From assembly GCF_002251085.2 (NCBI RefSeq), contig NZ_NOJZ02000017.1, forward strand, positions 1 to 52,844: 52,844 nucleotides of DNA. The letters run 5' to 3'. The notes beneath the pieces were generated by a model. The model made no database searches. It saw only the letters and a program-made list of their open reading frames with translations, and was not told where the DNA came from. The DNA is from Romboutsia maritimum. GTDB taxonomy: Bacteria; Bacillota; Clostridia; Peptostreptococcales; Peptostreptococcaceae. The position numbers and the translations under genes are program-made. The first letter of the stretch is position 1. Every line of letters starts with the position of its first letter. Positions 42,925 to 51,515 of the stretch are shown piece by piece.

Positions 42925-42953
42925 TGCAAGTAAAAAATTTAGGGGGAATTTTA

Positions 42954-43172
42954 ATGAAAAGCTGTGGCAACTGTGGAATAGGATCAAAGAGAGAAGATGG
43001 AAGTATTGAATGTTTTAAATATAAAAAAATAAAAGACGCATTAGAAAATAGTGAGAAATGTTTGTATTATACACAATATAAATTTGAAGATGGAGAACTA
43101 ATGAATCCTTTGCAACATCTGATTTTAAAAGAGCAAGATCTAAAATCAAAGCATATGAAAAATACTATATGA
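42954..43172 (+). CDS. Small cysteine-rich protein of unknown function
   Basis: 72 residues from ATG 42954, where TAGGGGGA gives a proper ribosome site; an earlier in-frame ATG at 42924 overlaps the previous stop. The N-terminus MKSCGNCGIG carries a CxxC, with further cysteines in SIECFKYK and EKCLYYTQYK, so a small zinc- or metalloid-binding protein is plausible. Family not recognised. As the last gene of the ArsR-permease-thioredoxin unit, an accessory role in metalloid handling is inferred from position. A hairpin repeat starts 13 bases after the stop. Confidence 0.75.
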   Translation: MKSCGNCGIGSKREDGSIECFKYKKIKDALENSEKCLYYTQYKFEDGELMNPLQHLILKEQDLKSKHMKNTI

Positions 43173-43184
43173 TATAAACAGATT

Positions 43185-43263
43185 GGGCTGAATATAAGTT
43201 TTTCTTTATGCAGGCAAAAATAATACCTGCAAATGTTGAAGGAACTTGCATTTCAGCCTTTTG
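43185..43263 (+). repeat. Long-hairpin intergenic repeat, copy 7
   Basis: Starts 13 bases after a stop codon. Outer GGGCTGAATATAAG pairs with CTTGCATTTCAGCC; inner TGCAGGC and ACCTGCA. Carries the GGGCTGA/TCAGCC pair version like copy 6. Confidence 0.85.
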
Positions 43264-43358
43264 TTATATAAATAATAGATAGTTATTATATATTATGTTA
43301 TAAAATACTATATAATAGTAATATAGGAATTAAGTATAAATATACCAGGAGGATTATT

Positions 43359-43841
43359 ATGAAAGTTTCAATTGTATATCATTCAAAAAGTGGAAAAACT
43401 AAACATATAGGAGAGATAATAAAACTAGGTTTAGAAGAAGTTGATGGAATCGAAGTTAAGTGTATGGATATTGAAAACATTGATGTAGAGTTTTTAAAAG
43501 AAAGTAAAGGTGTAATATTTGGAACACCTACATATCTAGCTAATACTACATGGAAAATGAAAAAATGGCTTGAAGAATTCCGTGATGTAAACTTTGGAGG
43601 AAAACTTGGTGCAGTTTATGCTACAGCTGATTACGTATGGGGTGGAGCTGATACTGCTATACTTACAGTGATAAATCATTTAATGGTTAAAGGTATGCTT
43701 GTTTATTCAGGTGGAGCATCTCTTGGAAAACCTTATATTCATTTAGGGTATGTTTCTGTAAATGGAGTTAATGACGAAGATACAGAGGTTCCTACTACAT
43801 TTGGAAAAAGAATTGGAGAAAAGGTAAAAGAATTATTTTAA
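43359..43841 (+). CDS. Flavodoxin-family protein
   Basis: 160 residues, AGGAGG ribosome site. FMN-binding flavodoxin/WrbA-like fold: the phosphate loop YHSKSGKTKHIGEII, GVIFGTPTYLANTTWKMKKWLEE and the isoalloxazine-facing YATADYVWGGADTAIL. It may act as an electron carrier or as an NAD(P)H-quinone/nitro reductase; the YHSKSGKT loop with Ser-Gly-Lys-Thr is standard. Monocistronic in appearance, after the arsenic region. TATAAT at about 43310 is a likely -10. Confidence 0.92.
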   Translation: MKVSIVYHSKSGKTKHIGEIIKLGLEEVDGIEVKCMDIENIDVEFLKESKGVIFGTPTYLANTTWKMKKWLEEFRDVNFGGKLGAVYATADYVWGGADTAILTVINHLMVKGMLVYSGGASLGKPYIHLGYVSVNGVNDEDTEVPTTFGKRIGEKVKELF

Positions 43842-43880
43842 GCTTATATCAAAGAAAGAAAATGTACATAAAAATAAATA

Positions 43881-43902
43881 TTTTGCTTGGAGTGAATATA
43901 AT
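43881..43902 (+). repeat. Half copy of the long-hairpin repeat (copy 8)
   Basis: TTTTGCTTGGAGTGAATATA matches the left arm of the family, but the complementary right arm is absent; the sequence runs into an unrelated gene fragment. It looks like a copy cut by insertion or deletion. Confidence 0.55.
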
Positions 43903-44109
43903 TTAAAAGTAACCTATATAGTAGACTCTCTTTTTAAATGTGTATATTACATAGGTTACATTATTACGATAAAATCTCTTTGGAGTACAATCTGTACACT
44001 TAAAAATCATCTCCACAACATTAATATTCATCTTTTTAAGCAAACTACGTACAGCCTGATGCACCTGTCGCTTCTCACGAATAGGACAAGCATCATGTAC
44101 CGAACTCTT
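43903..44109 (-). pseudogene. Gene fragment of atypical composition
   Basis: On the minus strand a 68-codon frame without a start (upstream stop at 44110-44112, final TAA at 43903-43905) reads KSSVHDACPIREKRQVHQ, then AVRSLLKKMNINVVEMIFKC and TDCTPKRFYRNNVTYVIY. It uses CGT, CGA, CAG and CTG codons far more than neighbouring genes and is locally GC-richer, so it looks like a remnant of transferred DNA. Family not recognised. It overlaps the end of the gene at 44093 in another frame, and abuts a half-copy of the hairpin repeat. Confidence 0.45.
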
Positions 44110-44533
44110 TTATAGACTCATTTTTTATCTGAGAAATAGTCTTATTCTTATTAGTCAACCCTATAGTAAGGTTAAATAATGGGTCATCCTGCTTTCCTTC
44201 AATATCAATAAGATATTCTACGAAATATGCTACTATTGAGTTGTAATATGGGTGTTTACATAAATTTTTATCTTTGCTATCAAACATCTGATCTTGGATA
44301 TACTGTGTATATTCGCTCGTTCCAAATTTTAAATTTATGTTATTACTATCTAAATATTGTTGAAAAATTATTTCAATATCCCCAATTGTTAAGTCATCTT
44401 CAGAAGTTACAGTTATAACTTTTTTTAATGAATCAGCACGATTTTTTTCACAAACTTTACTATAAATGAATAAGCATATAAAACTTAATACTACAGCTCC
44501 GATAATTAATGTACTAAATTTTTTAGAAAACAT
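44093..44533 (-). CDS. Small membrane-anchored protein of unknown function
   Basis: 146 residues on the minus strand, GAGGAGGG ribosome site. One N-terminal transmembrane helix (STLIIGAVVLSFICLFIYSK) then a soluble part facing outside: VTSEDDLTIGDIEIIFQQYL, HPYYNSIVAYFVEYLID and a final INQ-type NKTISQIKNESIKEFG. No family recognised. Its 3' end overlaps a foreign-looking fragment, so the natural C-terminus may have been altered. Confidence 0.65.
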   Translation of the reverse strand: MFSKKFSTLIIGAVVLSFICLFIYSKVCEKNRADSLKKVITVTSEDDLTIGDIEIIFQQYLDSNNINLKFGTSEYTQYIQDQMFDSKDKNLCKHPYYNSIVAYFVEYLIDIEGKQDDPLFNLTIGLTNKNKTISQIKNESIKEFGT

Positions 44534-44733
44534 AATCCCTCCTCTAAAATGTAGTTATTTACTTAAGTGTAACATATAGAAATGAATTTAAAAATTTTAA
44601 TAGAACTGATGAAATAGTTGGTTTTATACTAAAACAATATTAATTTATCGAATAACGATAAAAATATATTGATTTGAATAAAAAACAATGGTATGATTAG
44701 TTTAAATAAAATAAATTTTAAGGAGTTATTGAA

Positions 44734-44940
44734 ATGAAAAAAAATATTTTAAATTTAATACCATTTATTATGGGAATTGGTTGTCTGTTGGCTTTTAATT
44801 TTATTGGATCTGAAGTTGCTTCGGATGGTACTCTTGTTGAACCATTTTTTTTAATACCATTTGCATATATATTGTTTCTAATTGGTATAATTGGATTATT
44901 GATTAGAGCAGTATCTTTATATTGTATTAATAAAAAATAG
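44734..44940 (+). CDS. DUF3955-like two-helix membrane protein
   Basis: 68 residues, AAGGAG ribosome site. Two transmembrane helices (LNLIPFIMGIGCLLAFNFIG and FLIPFAYILFLIGIIGLLI) with a short outside loop (SEVASDGTLVEP) match the DUF3955 pattern, in which the loop is followed by an FFLIP motif. Function unknown. It is followed within 50 bases by a DUF2975 gene and an HTH gene and may be co-transcribed with them. Confidence 0.78.
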   Translation: MKKNILNLIPFIMGIGCLLAFNFIGSEVASDGTLVEPFFLIPFAYILFLIGIIGLLIRAVSLYCINKK

Positions 44941-44987
44941 TGATTAACAATAAACTTAGATTAAATCAGAAGGTTGAGGTAATATTT

Positions 44988-45476
44988 ATGAAAAAAGATT
45001 TTAGTTCAAAGATATTAAATAATATTGTGCTAGTCGGAATAGTATTAACAGTACTTGCACTCTTAATTACTCCATTAGGAATAACAGCTATATTTAAAAG
45101 TCAGCTAGGAATAACAGAAAGTAATATTCCAATAGTTATATCTATAGGTATATATATATGTGCTATACCTTATGTAGTATCATTAATTTTATTAAAAAAA
45201 ATATGTAAATTTATAGCAATAAAAGAACCATTCTCAATGAATATACCTATATATTTAAAGAAAATATCTATATGTGCATTTAGTGAAATTTTAATATTTA
45301 ATGCTGTACAGATAGGATTATATTATTTCTTTGATATATACTTATATGCGATAAGTATTATACCAGCAATTATAGTTTCATTTGTTTGTTTAGCCATAGG
45401 ATTTTTAAGCATAGTTTTAGGTAAATTGTTTGAGATGGCTATTGAAATAAAAGATGAAAATGATAAAACTATATAA
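44988..45476 (+). CDS. DUF2975 membrane protein
   Basis: 162 residues from ATG 44988, preferred because GAGGTAATA lies directly upstream; an in-frame ATG at 44940 overlaps the preceding stop and lacks a ribosome site. Four transmembrane helices in the DUF2975 arrangement: NNIVLVGIVLTVLALLITPL, VISIGIYICAIPYVVSLILL, a FSMNIPIYLKKISICAFSEI amphipathic linker, then two more. DUF2975 proteins almost always precede a small Cro/CI-type regulator, as here; the pair is thought to link membrane state to transcription. Ten bases separate it from the regulator gene. Confidence 0.88.
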   Translation: MKKDFSSKILNNIVLVGIVLTVLALLITPLGITAIFKSQLGITESNIPIVISIGIYICAIPYVVSLILLKKICKFIAIKEPFSMNIPIYLKKISICAFSEILIFNAVQIGLYYFFDIYLYAISIIPAIIVSFVCLAIGFLSIVLGKLFEMAIEIKDENDKTI

Positions 45477-45486
45477 GGAGATTAAT

Positions 45487-45699
45487 ATGGCTATTATAGT
45501 AAATTTAGATGTCATGATGGCAAAGAGAAAAATGAGTTCTACAGATTTATCCCAAAGACTTGGTATTACTATGGCTAATCTTTCAATATTAAAAAACAAT
45601 AAAGCAAAAGCGGTTAGATTTTCTACACTAAATGAGATATGTAAGATATTAGAATGTCAGCCTGGTGATATTTTAGAATATAGAGATGATGAAAATTAA
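45487..45699 (+). CDS. Cro/CI-type HTH regulator (YozG-like)
   Basis: 70 residues from ATG 45487 with AAGGAG at the end of the DUF2975 gene. HTH_26-type short regulator: MAIIVNLDVMMAKRKMSSTD, LSQRLGITMANLSILKNNKA (helix-turn-helix) and FSTLNEICKILECQPGDILE. This compact family has no effector domain and pairs with DUF2975 membrane proteins. It presumably regulates its own operon. A terminator follows after about 65 bases. Confidence 0.93.
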   Translation: MAIIVNLDVMMAKRKMSSTDLSQRLGITMANLSILKNNKAKAVRFSTLNEICKILECQPGDILEYRDDEN

Positions 45700-45762
45700 A
45701 GTTAAGTTAGATTTAAAATCTATGAAAAACTTGTATATGATAGAAATATCAACATATACAGA

Positions 45763-45807
45763 AAACAGCATTAAATAAAGGATTATATTATTTAATGCTG
45801 TTTTTTT
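45763..45807. terminator. Terminator after the HTH/DUF2975 module
   Basis: AAACAGCATTAAATAA and TTATTTAATGCTGTTT form a near-perfect 16-bp stem around nine bases, with seven T's. Symmetric enough to work in both directions; the minus-strand fragment that follows also ends here. Confidence 0.88.
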
Positions 45808-45945
45808 GAAAAAATATGGATTAAAATAATCTTCATGAGTGTGAACATACGTCCAAGACATATTTTTATCAACTACATAAACATCAAATTCATTATTAAA
45901 ATCTTCTGCTTTAATACCTTTTACATTATTTAGTTTTAAGGTTTA
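45790..45945 (-). pseudogene. C-terminal gene remnant
   Basis: The minus strand reads TLKLNNVKGIKAEDFNNEFD, VYVVDKNMSWTYVHTHE and DYFNPYFFKK after an in-frame stop, without a start codon or ribosome site. The pattern (FDVYVVDKN..WTYVHTHE) looks like the C-terminal end of a conserved cytoplasmic protein family, which I cannot name. It is probably the leftover of a deleted gene. Confidence 0.45.
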
Positions 45946-45989
45946 TTATCACAGTAGGACTAATCTATATTAGAATATAATTGTTTATT

Positions 45990-46304
45990 TTATCCTTCTC
46001 CATAATATTCAACAGAATAAAAAGAACCATCTTTAGTAACTTTAAAATTTCTTAATTCTGTTTGAGTAACTTTTTCAACTGGAGGTATTGTTAATGTATA
46101 ACACTTTGCATTTTGCTTTTCTAAAATATCTTTATCTACTTTATTATGAAACTTATCATCTATTACTTCTGTAGCCATAGCTTCATAAAAATATCCATTT
46201 AAAAATAGAGAGGTTCTTAATGCAAGCGTGGGTGTAGTGTGTAATATCAAAAATAGCGAAATAATAGATACTACTATTCCTGTTATTATCATTTTGTTTT
46301 TCAT
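45990..46304 (-). CDS. Small exported or membrane-anchored protein, unknown
   Basis: 104 residues on the minus strand with AAAAAGGGGA upstream. One N-terminal hydrophobic segment (MIITGIVVSIISLFLILHTT) that may be a signal or an anchor, followed by a 75-residue outside part (NGYFYEAMATEVIDDKFHNK, CYTLTIPPVEKVTQTEL, SFYSVEYYGEG). I recognise no family. It stands alone between a gene remnant and the divergently transcribed two-component operon. Confidence 0.65.
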   Translation of the reverse strand: MKNKMIITGIVVSIISLFLILHTTPTLALRTSLFLNGYFYEAMATEVIDDKFHNKVDKDILEKQNAKCYTLTIPPVEKVTQTELRNFKVTKDGSFYSVEYYGEG

Positions 46305-46451
46305 AAAATTCCCCTTTTTATATAATATATATAAATATTACCATGAAGTTCAGTACACAGTCTACTTTATAAAACAACCCAGCAAGTATTTGTAAAATAT
46401 ACACATCTTATGATAACATGGAAAAATAATACAATTTAGGGGAGATTAAGT

Positions 46452-47153
46452 ATGAAAGATAACAAAAACATATTGATAATAGAAGATGATATCACATTAA
46501 ATAAGGGTATAATGCTAACACTTCGTCAAAGTAACATTAATATAAAACAAGCATTTGACTTAAATGAAGGCAGAAATATATTAAACAAAGAAAAAATAGA
46601 TTTAATACTACTAGATGTAAACCTTCCTGATGGAAATGGATTCGATTTTTGTAAAGAGATAAAAGAAAAATTACACATACCTATAATTTTTTTAACAGCT
46701 TGTGATATGGAGATAGATGTAGTAATGGGACTAGAATTAGGAGCAGATGACTATATAACAAAACCATTTAGCTTAATGATTTTAAGGGCTAGAGTAATGG
46801 CGGCTTTAAGAAGACATATATCTAATGCTAATAGTAGTAAAATAACTATAAAAGATTTAGAACTTGACTTTGAAAAGATGAAATTTTCTAAAGATAATAA
46901 GTTAATTAATTTAAGCAAAACAGAACAAAAATTACTAAAATTATTAGTACATAATAAAGGACAAGTCTTAACTCGTGAACAACTAATTGATAGAGTTTGG
47001 AGCGATATGAATGAATATGTAGATGAAAATGCCCTAACAGTAACTATTAAAAGACTAAGAGAAAAAATAGAAGATAAAAAATCTAAAAATAAATATATAA
47101 AAACAGTATATGGAATAGGATATGCTTTCTGTAAAGGTGATGAAAATGAATAA
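46452..47153 (+). CDS. OmpR-family response regulator
   Basis: 233 residues, GGGGAG ribosome site. Receiver domain with ILIIEDD, phosphoacceptor Asp55 in LILLDVNLPDG, Thr/Lys switch residues (IFLTACD, YITKPF), then a winged-helix trans_reg_C domain (LSKTEQKLLKLLVHNKGQVL, VTIKRLREKIEDKK, YIKTVYGIGYAF). A DNA-binding regulator that most likely activates the ABC exporter genes downstream in response to the kinase. Its 3' end overlaps the kinase start by eight bases. Confidence 0.95.
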   Translation: MKDNKNILIIEDDITLNKGIMLTLRQSNINIKQAFDLNEGRNILNKEKIDLILLDVNLPDGNGFDFCKEIKEKLHIPIIFLTACDMEIDVVMGLELGADDYITKPFSLMILRARVMAALRRHISNANSSKITIKDLELDFEKMKFSKDNKLINLSKTEQKLLKLLVHNKGQVLTREQLIDRVWSDMNEYVDENALTVTIKRLREKIEDKKSKNKYIKTVYGIGYAFCKGDENE

Positions 47154-48177
47154 TATCAAAGAAAATTCATTTAAAAAAATATATATAACTTTTTTCACTG
47201 TAGTAACACTTATATGTGTATCTTTTATAATGTTTATATTAAATATTGATAGCTTAAAAAGTAGTACAGTTATTAATGTTACACTAATATTTGTTTTATC
47301 AATATTTTTCCTGGCAATTTTGTTTATATATTTAATAAGAAAAAAAATTCTAAATGTGTTTGGTGATTTAGATGAAATTATTGACTCTGCTATAAATGAA
47401 GAAAAAATAATTACAGGCTATGATGAGACAATGCTATCAGCATTAGAAAGTAAGCTTTTTAGGTATATAAAGATTACAAAGGCAAATAAAGAAGCAGTTG
47501 AAAATGAAAGAAACAAAGTAAAAACTCTTGTATCTGATATATCTCACCAAACTAAAACTCCAATTGCTAATATATTATTATATAGTCAATTAATACTTGA
47601 AAATGAACAAATAGATGATTACAGTAAAGAAATTTTACAAGATATAAAAAAACAAAGTGAAAGGCTTAATTTTTTAATACAATCACTTATAAAAATGTCT
47701 AGGTTAGAAAGCGGAATAATAATTTTAGCTACAAGTAAAATAAAAATAAAAGATGTTATATTAAAATCAATTCAAAAAATTTATATTAATGCACAAGGTA
47801 AAGAAATTGATGTAAATATTAGTTGTGATGAAAATATAATGGCTAGTTTTGATATTAAATGGACAGTAGAAGCTTTGGTAAATATTTTAGAAAACTCAAT
47901 TAAATACACTAAAGTAGGTGGAAAAATAGATATACGCGTAACTTCATATGAGTTATTTAAAAGAATTGATATAAAAGACAATGGAATTGGAATAGATGAA
48001 GAAGAAATAAATAATATATTTAAAAGATTTTATAGATGTAAAAATGTAAATCAATATGAAGGGGTAGGAATAGGATTATATCTAACTAGAGAAATCATAT
48101 CAATACAAGGTGGATATATTAAAGTTTCATCAGAAATTAAACAGGGCACTACTATGTCAGTATTTTTACCTTCTTAA
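47146..48177 (+). CDS. Sensor histidine kinase
   Basis: 343 residues from ATG 47146 with AAAGGTG six bases upstream (inside the regulator gene). Two transmembrane helices at about 10-32 and 40-63 with almost no outside loop, so it is unlikely to bind a ligand by itself. HisKA box VSDISHQTKTPIANI with His134, N-box LENSIKYTKVGG, G1 DNGIGID, F-box FKRFYRC and G2 GVGIGLYLTREI. Kinases with such minimal sensor parts often sense through an associated ABC transporter. Paired with the regulator upstream. Confidence 0.93.
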   Translation: MNNIKENSFKKIYITFFTVVTLICVSFIMFILNIDSLKSSTVINVTLIFVLSIFFLAILFIYLIRKKILNVFGDLDEIIDSAINEEKIITGYDETMLSALESKLFRYIKITKANKEAVENERNKVKTLVSDISHQTKTPIANILLYSQLILENEQIDDYSKEILQDIKKQSERLNFLIQSLIKMSRLESGIIILATSKIKIKDVILKSIQKIYINAQGKEIDVNISCDENIMASFDIKWTVEALVNILENSIKYTKVGGKIDIRVTSYELFKRIDIKDNGIGIDEEEINNIFKRFYRCKNVNQYEGVGIGLYLTREIISIQGGYIKVSSEIKQGTTMSVFLPS

Positions 48178-48307
48178 AAAATTATCTCAAATTATAAAAA
48201 ATTATTTCAAATATGTTAAAACTGTTATATTTTGGATAGTAGTTTGTTAGATTTGATTGATATATTTAAATTATTAAATGAGATAAATTTTTAGGAGGAA
48301 TTAAAAT

Positions 48308-48988
48308 ATGAAAATAGTTAAAGTTAAAAATTTAAAGAAATATTATGGAAAAGATGAAAATTTAGTTAGAGCCTTAGATGGTATAAATTTTGAAGTTGAA
48401 GAAGGGGAATTTGTTTGTGTAATTGGGACATCGGGAAGTGGCAAAAGTACATTACTTCACATGATAGGAGGACTTGATAGACCAACTGATGGCAATGTTT
48501 TAATAAATAATAAAGAAATATTAAAGCTAAAAGATGATGAACTTACTATATTTAGAAGAAGGGAAATTGGATTTGTATTTCAACAATTTAATTTGATACC
48601 TATTTTAAATGTATATGAAAATATAGTTCTTCCAATAGAACTTGATGGAAATAAAATAGACAAAAATCATGTTGATTTAGTAATAAAAGCACTAGGATTA
48701 GAAAGTAAAATATATAACTTGCCAAATAATTTATCAGGTGGACAACAACAGAGGGTAGCAATAGCAAGGGCACTTGCAACTAAACCATCAATAGTACTTG
48801 CAGATGAACCAACAGGAAACTTAGACAGTAAAACTAGCCAAGATGTAATGGGTCTTTTAAAAACAATGAGCCAAAGATTTAATCAAACAATAATTATGAT
48901 TACTCACAATGAAGAAATATCACAAATGGCGAATAGAGTTGTGAGAATAGAAGACGGCAAAATTATATCTAAGGCGGTGAATGAGTAA
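48308..48988 (+). CDS. ABC transporter ATP-binding protein (MacB/LolD type)
   Basis: 226 residues, AGGAGG ribosome site. Walker A GTSGSGKSTLLHMIGG, Q-loop FVFQQFNLIPIL, signature LSGGQQQRVAIARALA, Walker B IVLADEPTGNLDS and H-loop MITHNEEI. The insertion and overall length are those of MacB/LolD/BceA-type ATPases. It pairs with the FtsX-type permease whose start overlaps its stop by eight bases. With the two-component system this resembles antimicrobial-peptide sensing and detoxification modules of Firmicutes. Confidence 0.96.
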   Translation: MKIVKVKNLKKYYGKDENLVRALDGINFEVEEGEFVCVIGTSGSGKSTLLHMIGGLDRPTDGNVLINNKEILKLKDDELTIFRRREIGFVFQQFNLIPILNVYENIVLPIELDGNKIDKNHVDLVIKALGLESKIYNLPNNLSGGQQQRVAIARALATKPSIVLADEPTGNLDSKTSQDVMGLLKTMSQRFNQTIIMITHNEEISQMANRVVRIEDGKIISKAVNE

Positions 48989-51503
48989 AATGATAGAAAA
49001 TAATAACAAAAAAGTTATAAATAAACTAGCCAAAGAAAGTTTTAAGTCAAATAAAGGAAGAAATAAATTTGCGGTTATCTCTATAATACTTACAACATTA
49101 CTCTTTACTGCATTTTTTACAATACAAATTAGTATATTAAAGTCTAATGAATACAGCACTATGCGTATGATTGGCTCAACGTTTCATGGAGGATTTGGAA
49201 GTTTAACAACAAAAGAGTACGAAAAAATTAAAGATAATAGACTAATAAAAGAAAAAGGAATAGCTATACAAGTAGGACTAGCTCAAAATGAAGAGTTAGC
49301 AAAAAGACAAACAGAAATAAAATATGGTGATGTAAGGTATATAAATAATTGTTTTGCAAAACCCATAAAAGGAAATATCCCACAAAATAAAAATGAAATA
49401 TTAATAGATAAAATAACTTTAGATGAGCTAGGATTGCCTTATGAAATAAATCAAAAAATAAATATAACTTATAATATAGATGAAAATAAATATAAAAAGG
49501 ATTTTATAGTAAGTGGTATATATGAAGGGGATATAGTATCATCAGCAAGTGTAATATATTTGTCTAAAGATTTTATAGAATCTGAACTTAAAGACATAAA
49601 CCAAGAACAATCTAAAAAAACTTATTGGGCAACAGGATTAATAGACTTAGAGGTGAATTTCTCAAATTCTTTCTTTATAGAAAATAAATTAGAAAAAGTA
49701 TTAAAAGAAAGTGGATATTCAGTAGATGATATAAAAATAGGTATGAACCATGCATATGTTGGAGGCAGATTTGATAATAGTATAGAATCTATGCTTGGAG
49801 TTATAGGATTTTTAGGTATTATAATGCTAAGTGGATACCTAATTATATATAACATTTTCTATATATCAATAGTAAAAGATATAAAATTTTATGGATTATT
49901 AAAGACAATAGGAACTACTAAAAAACAAATTAAAAAAATTATTATAAAACAAGCATTAACTTTATGTTTAATAGGTATACCTATTGGTTTGATTTTAGGG
50001 TATAGTGCAGGTGCTATTTTAATGCCAGTGGTAATGAATAGTATGAATATAGAATATACTAAAATTTCTATAAATCCAATTATATTTATAATTTCAATAT
50101 TATTTTCATTAATAACTGTGTTGATAAGTTTATACAAACCATTAAAAGTAGCGTCTAAAGTATCACCAGTTGAAGCTACAAGATATAGTGGAGTAAATGA
50201 AAAATATAATAAAAAAATAAAAAGAAGCTCTCATGGAGCAAGACTTAGAAATATGGCTTTATCTAATATATTAAAAAATAAAAAGAAAGCACTAGTAGTT
50301 ATATCTTCATTGTCTATAAGTATTATACTTTTAAATATGGTTTATACAATAGCAAATGGATTTGATAAAGATAAATATTTGAGTACTATGATAGGTACGG
50401 ATTTTACAATAGGAGATGCTAGTTTTTATAGATGGAGATATAATGCAAATGAGAAAAATGCACTTACACAAGAGTTATGCAACAAAATAGAAAAATTAAA
50501 AGGCATTAAAAGTGTTGATAAAATGTATTATAGAGAACTTAAAATACCATTAACCGATGTTATGAGTAAAAATCTTGATAAGAAAAAAAATAAGCTGCCT
50601 GAAAAAACATTAAGAGATGTAAATTATATACAAGAAGATAAAGAGATTTCAGCTGGTTATTACGGAGTTGATGAAAATATATATGAACTTTTTAAAAATT
50701 ATTTACCAAAAGGTGAACTTGATATAAATAAGTTTAAAAGTGGAAATTATATTATAATTACAGAGTGTTATGAAACAGGAAATATAGTTAATGTAGGTGA
50801 TAAAGTAACAATACCTTTTGAAAATGGAAAAATCAAAGAATATGAAGTATTAGCTATATCAAAACAAATGCCACTTTACTTATATGTAGGTTATAGTTTT
50901 ACAGGAATTATAGGATATATACCTTCTGAGGAATTTAAAAAGACTACAAGTAATGATTCTATAATGACTGCTATGTTTAATGTTGATAAAAAGAGTTTAA
51001 ATACTGTAAAAAGTTTTTTAGATAAAGAAATAGAAAAAAATCCATCATTAGATTATAGATCAAAATCAACTTATGAAAATGAATTTAAAGACATGAATAA
51101 ATCTAATGAAATAGTTGGTTATGGACTTAGTTTAATGGTGGGGATTATAGGAATATTAAACTTTGATAATGTTATGATAACTAGTATTACATCTAGAAAG
51201 AAAGAATTATCAATGTTAAAGAGTATTGGTATGACTAAGGATCAGATAAGAAAGATGCTTGTACTAGAAGGGCTGTATTATGTATTTGCAACGATTGGTA
51301 TAGTAATTACAATTGGACTTCCGATTACTTATATTTTGGCAAGTCGATTTGAGAAGATATCATGGATGTTTACTTATAAATTCACAGTAATACCTCTTTT
51401 ATTAACAGTACCTATTTTATTGTTAATTGCAATACTTATTCCTGTTGTGTGTTTTAAACAGGTAAGTAAAAATAGTATAGTAGAAGCTTTAAGGGAAGTT
51501 TGA
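48981..51503 (+). CDS. FtsX-domain ABC transporter permease with two large outside domains
   Basis: 840 residues from ATG 48981, overlapping the ATPase gene; GGCGGTGA serves as ribosome site. TM1 near 27-50, an outside domain of about 200 residues, an FtsX domain of three helices (about 265-395, ending SPVEATRYSG), then TM5 near 430, a second outside domain and a second FtsX domain (about 715-830, ending NSIVEALREV). This duplicated layout is unlike BceB, which has one outside domain and about 650 residues. It likely exports or removes a peptide, lipid or antibiotic at the membrane. A hairpin repeat starts 13 bases after the stop. Confidence 0.93.
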   Translation: MSKMIENNNKKVINKLAKESFKSNKGRNKFAVISIILTTLLFTAFFTIQISILKSNEYSTMRMIGSTFHGGFGSLTTKEYEKIKDNRLIKEKGIAIQVGLAQNEELAKRQTEIKYGDVRYINNCFAKPIKGNIPQNKNEILIDKITLDELGLPYEINQKINITYNIDENKYKKDFIVSGIYEGDIVSSASVIYLSKDFIESELKDINQEQSKKTYWATGLIDLEVNFSNSFFIENKLEKVLKESGYSVDDIKIGMNHAYVGGRFDNSIESMLGVIGFLGIIMLSGYLIIYNIFYISIVKDIKFYGLLKTIGTTKKQIKKIIIKQALTLCLIGIPIGLILGYSAGAILMPVVMNSMNIEYTKISINPIIFIISILFSLITVLISLYKPLKVASKVSPVEATRYSGVNEKYNKKIKRSSHGARLRNMALSNILKNKKKALVVISSLSISIILLNMVYTIANGFDKDKYLSTMIGTDFTIGDASFYRWRYNANEKNALTQELCNKIEKLKGIKSVDKMYYRELKIPLTDVMSKNLDKKKNKLPEKTLRDVNYIQEDKEISAGYYGVDENIYELFKNYLPKGELDINKFKSGNYIIITECYETGNIVNVGDKVTIPFENGKIKEYEVLAISKQMPLYLYVGYSFTGIIGYIPSEEFKKTTSNDSIMTAMFNVDKKSLNTVKSFLDKEIEKNPSLDYRSKSTYENEFKDMNKSNEIVGYGLSLMVGIIGILNFDNVMITSITSRKKELSMLKSIGMTKDQIRKMLVLEGLYYVFATIGIVITIGLPITYILASRFEKISWMFTYKFTVIPLLLTVPILLLIAILIPVVCFKQVSKNSIVEALREV

Positions 51504-51515
51504 TAAATTACCAAT

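Noticed and set aside
42924..42953. ATG 42924 as start of the small cysteine-rich protein
   Set aside because: It overlaps the preceding stop and has no ribosome site; ATG 42954 follows TAGGGGGA and begins with the conserved-looking KSCGNCG.
48308..51503. Classification as a BceAB transporter
   Set aside because: The permease has 840 residues with two outside domains and duplicated FtsX units, unlike BceB with one outside domain, and the kinase box differs from the usual HEIKTP form.
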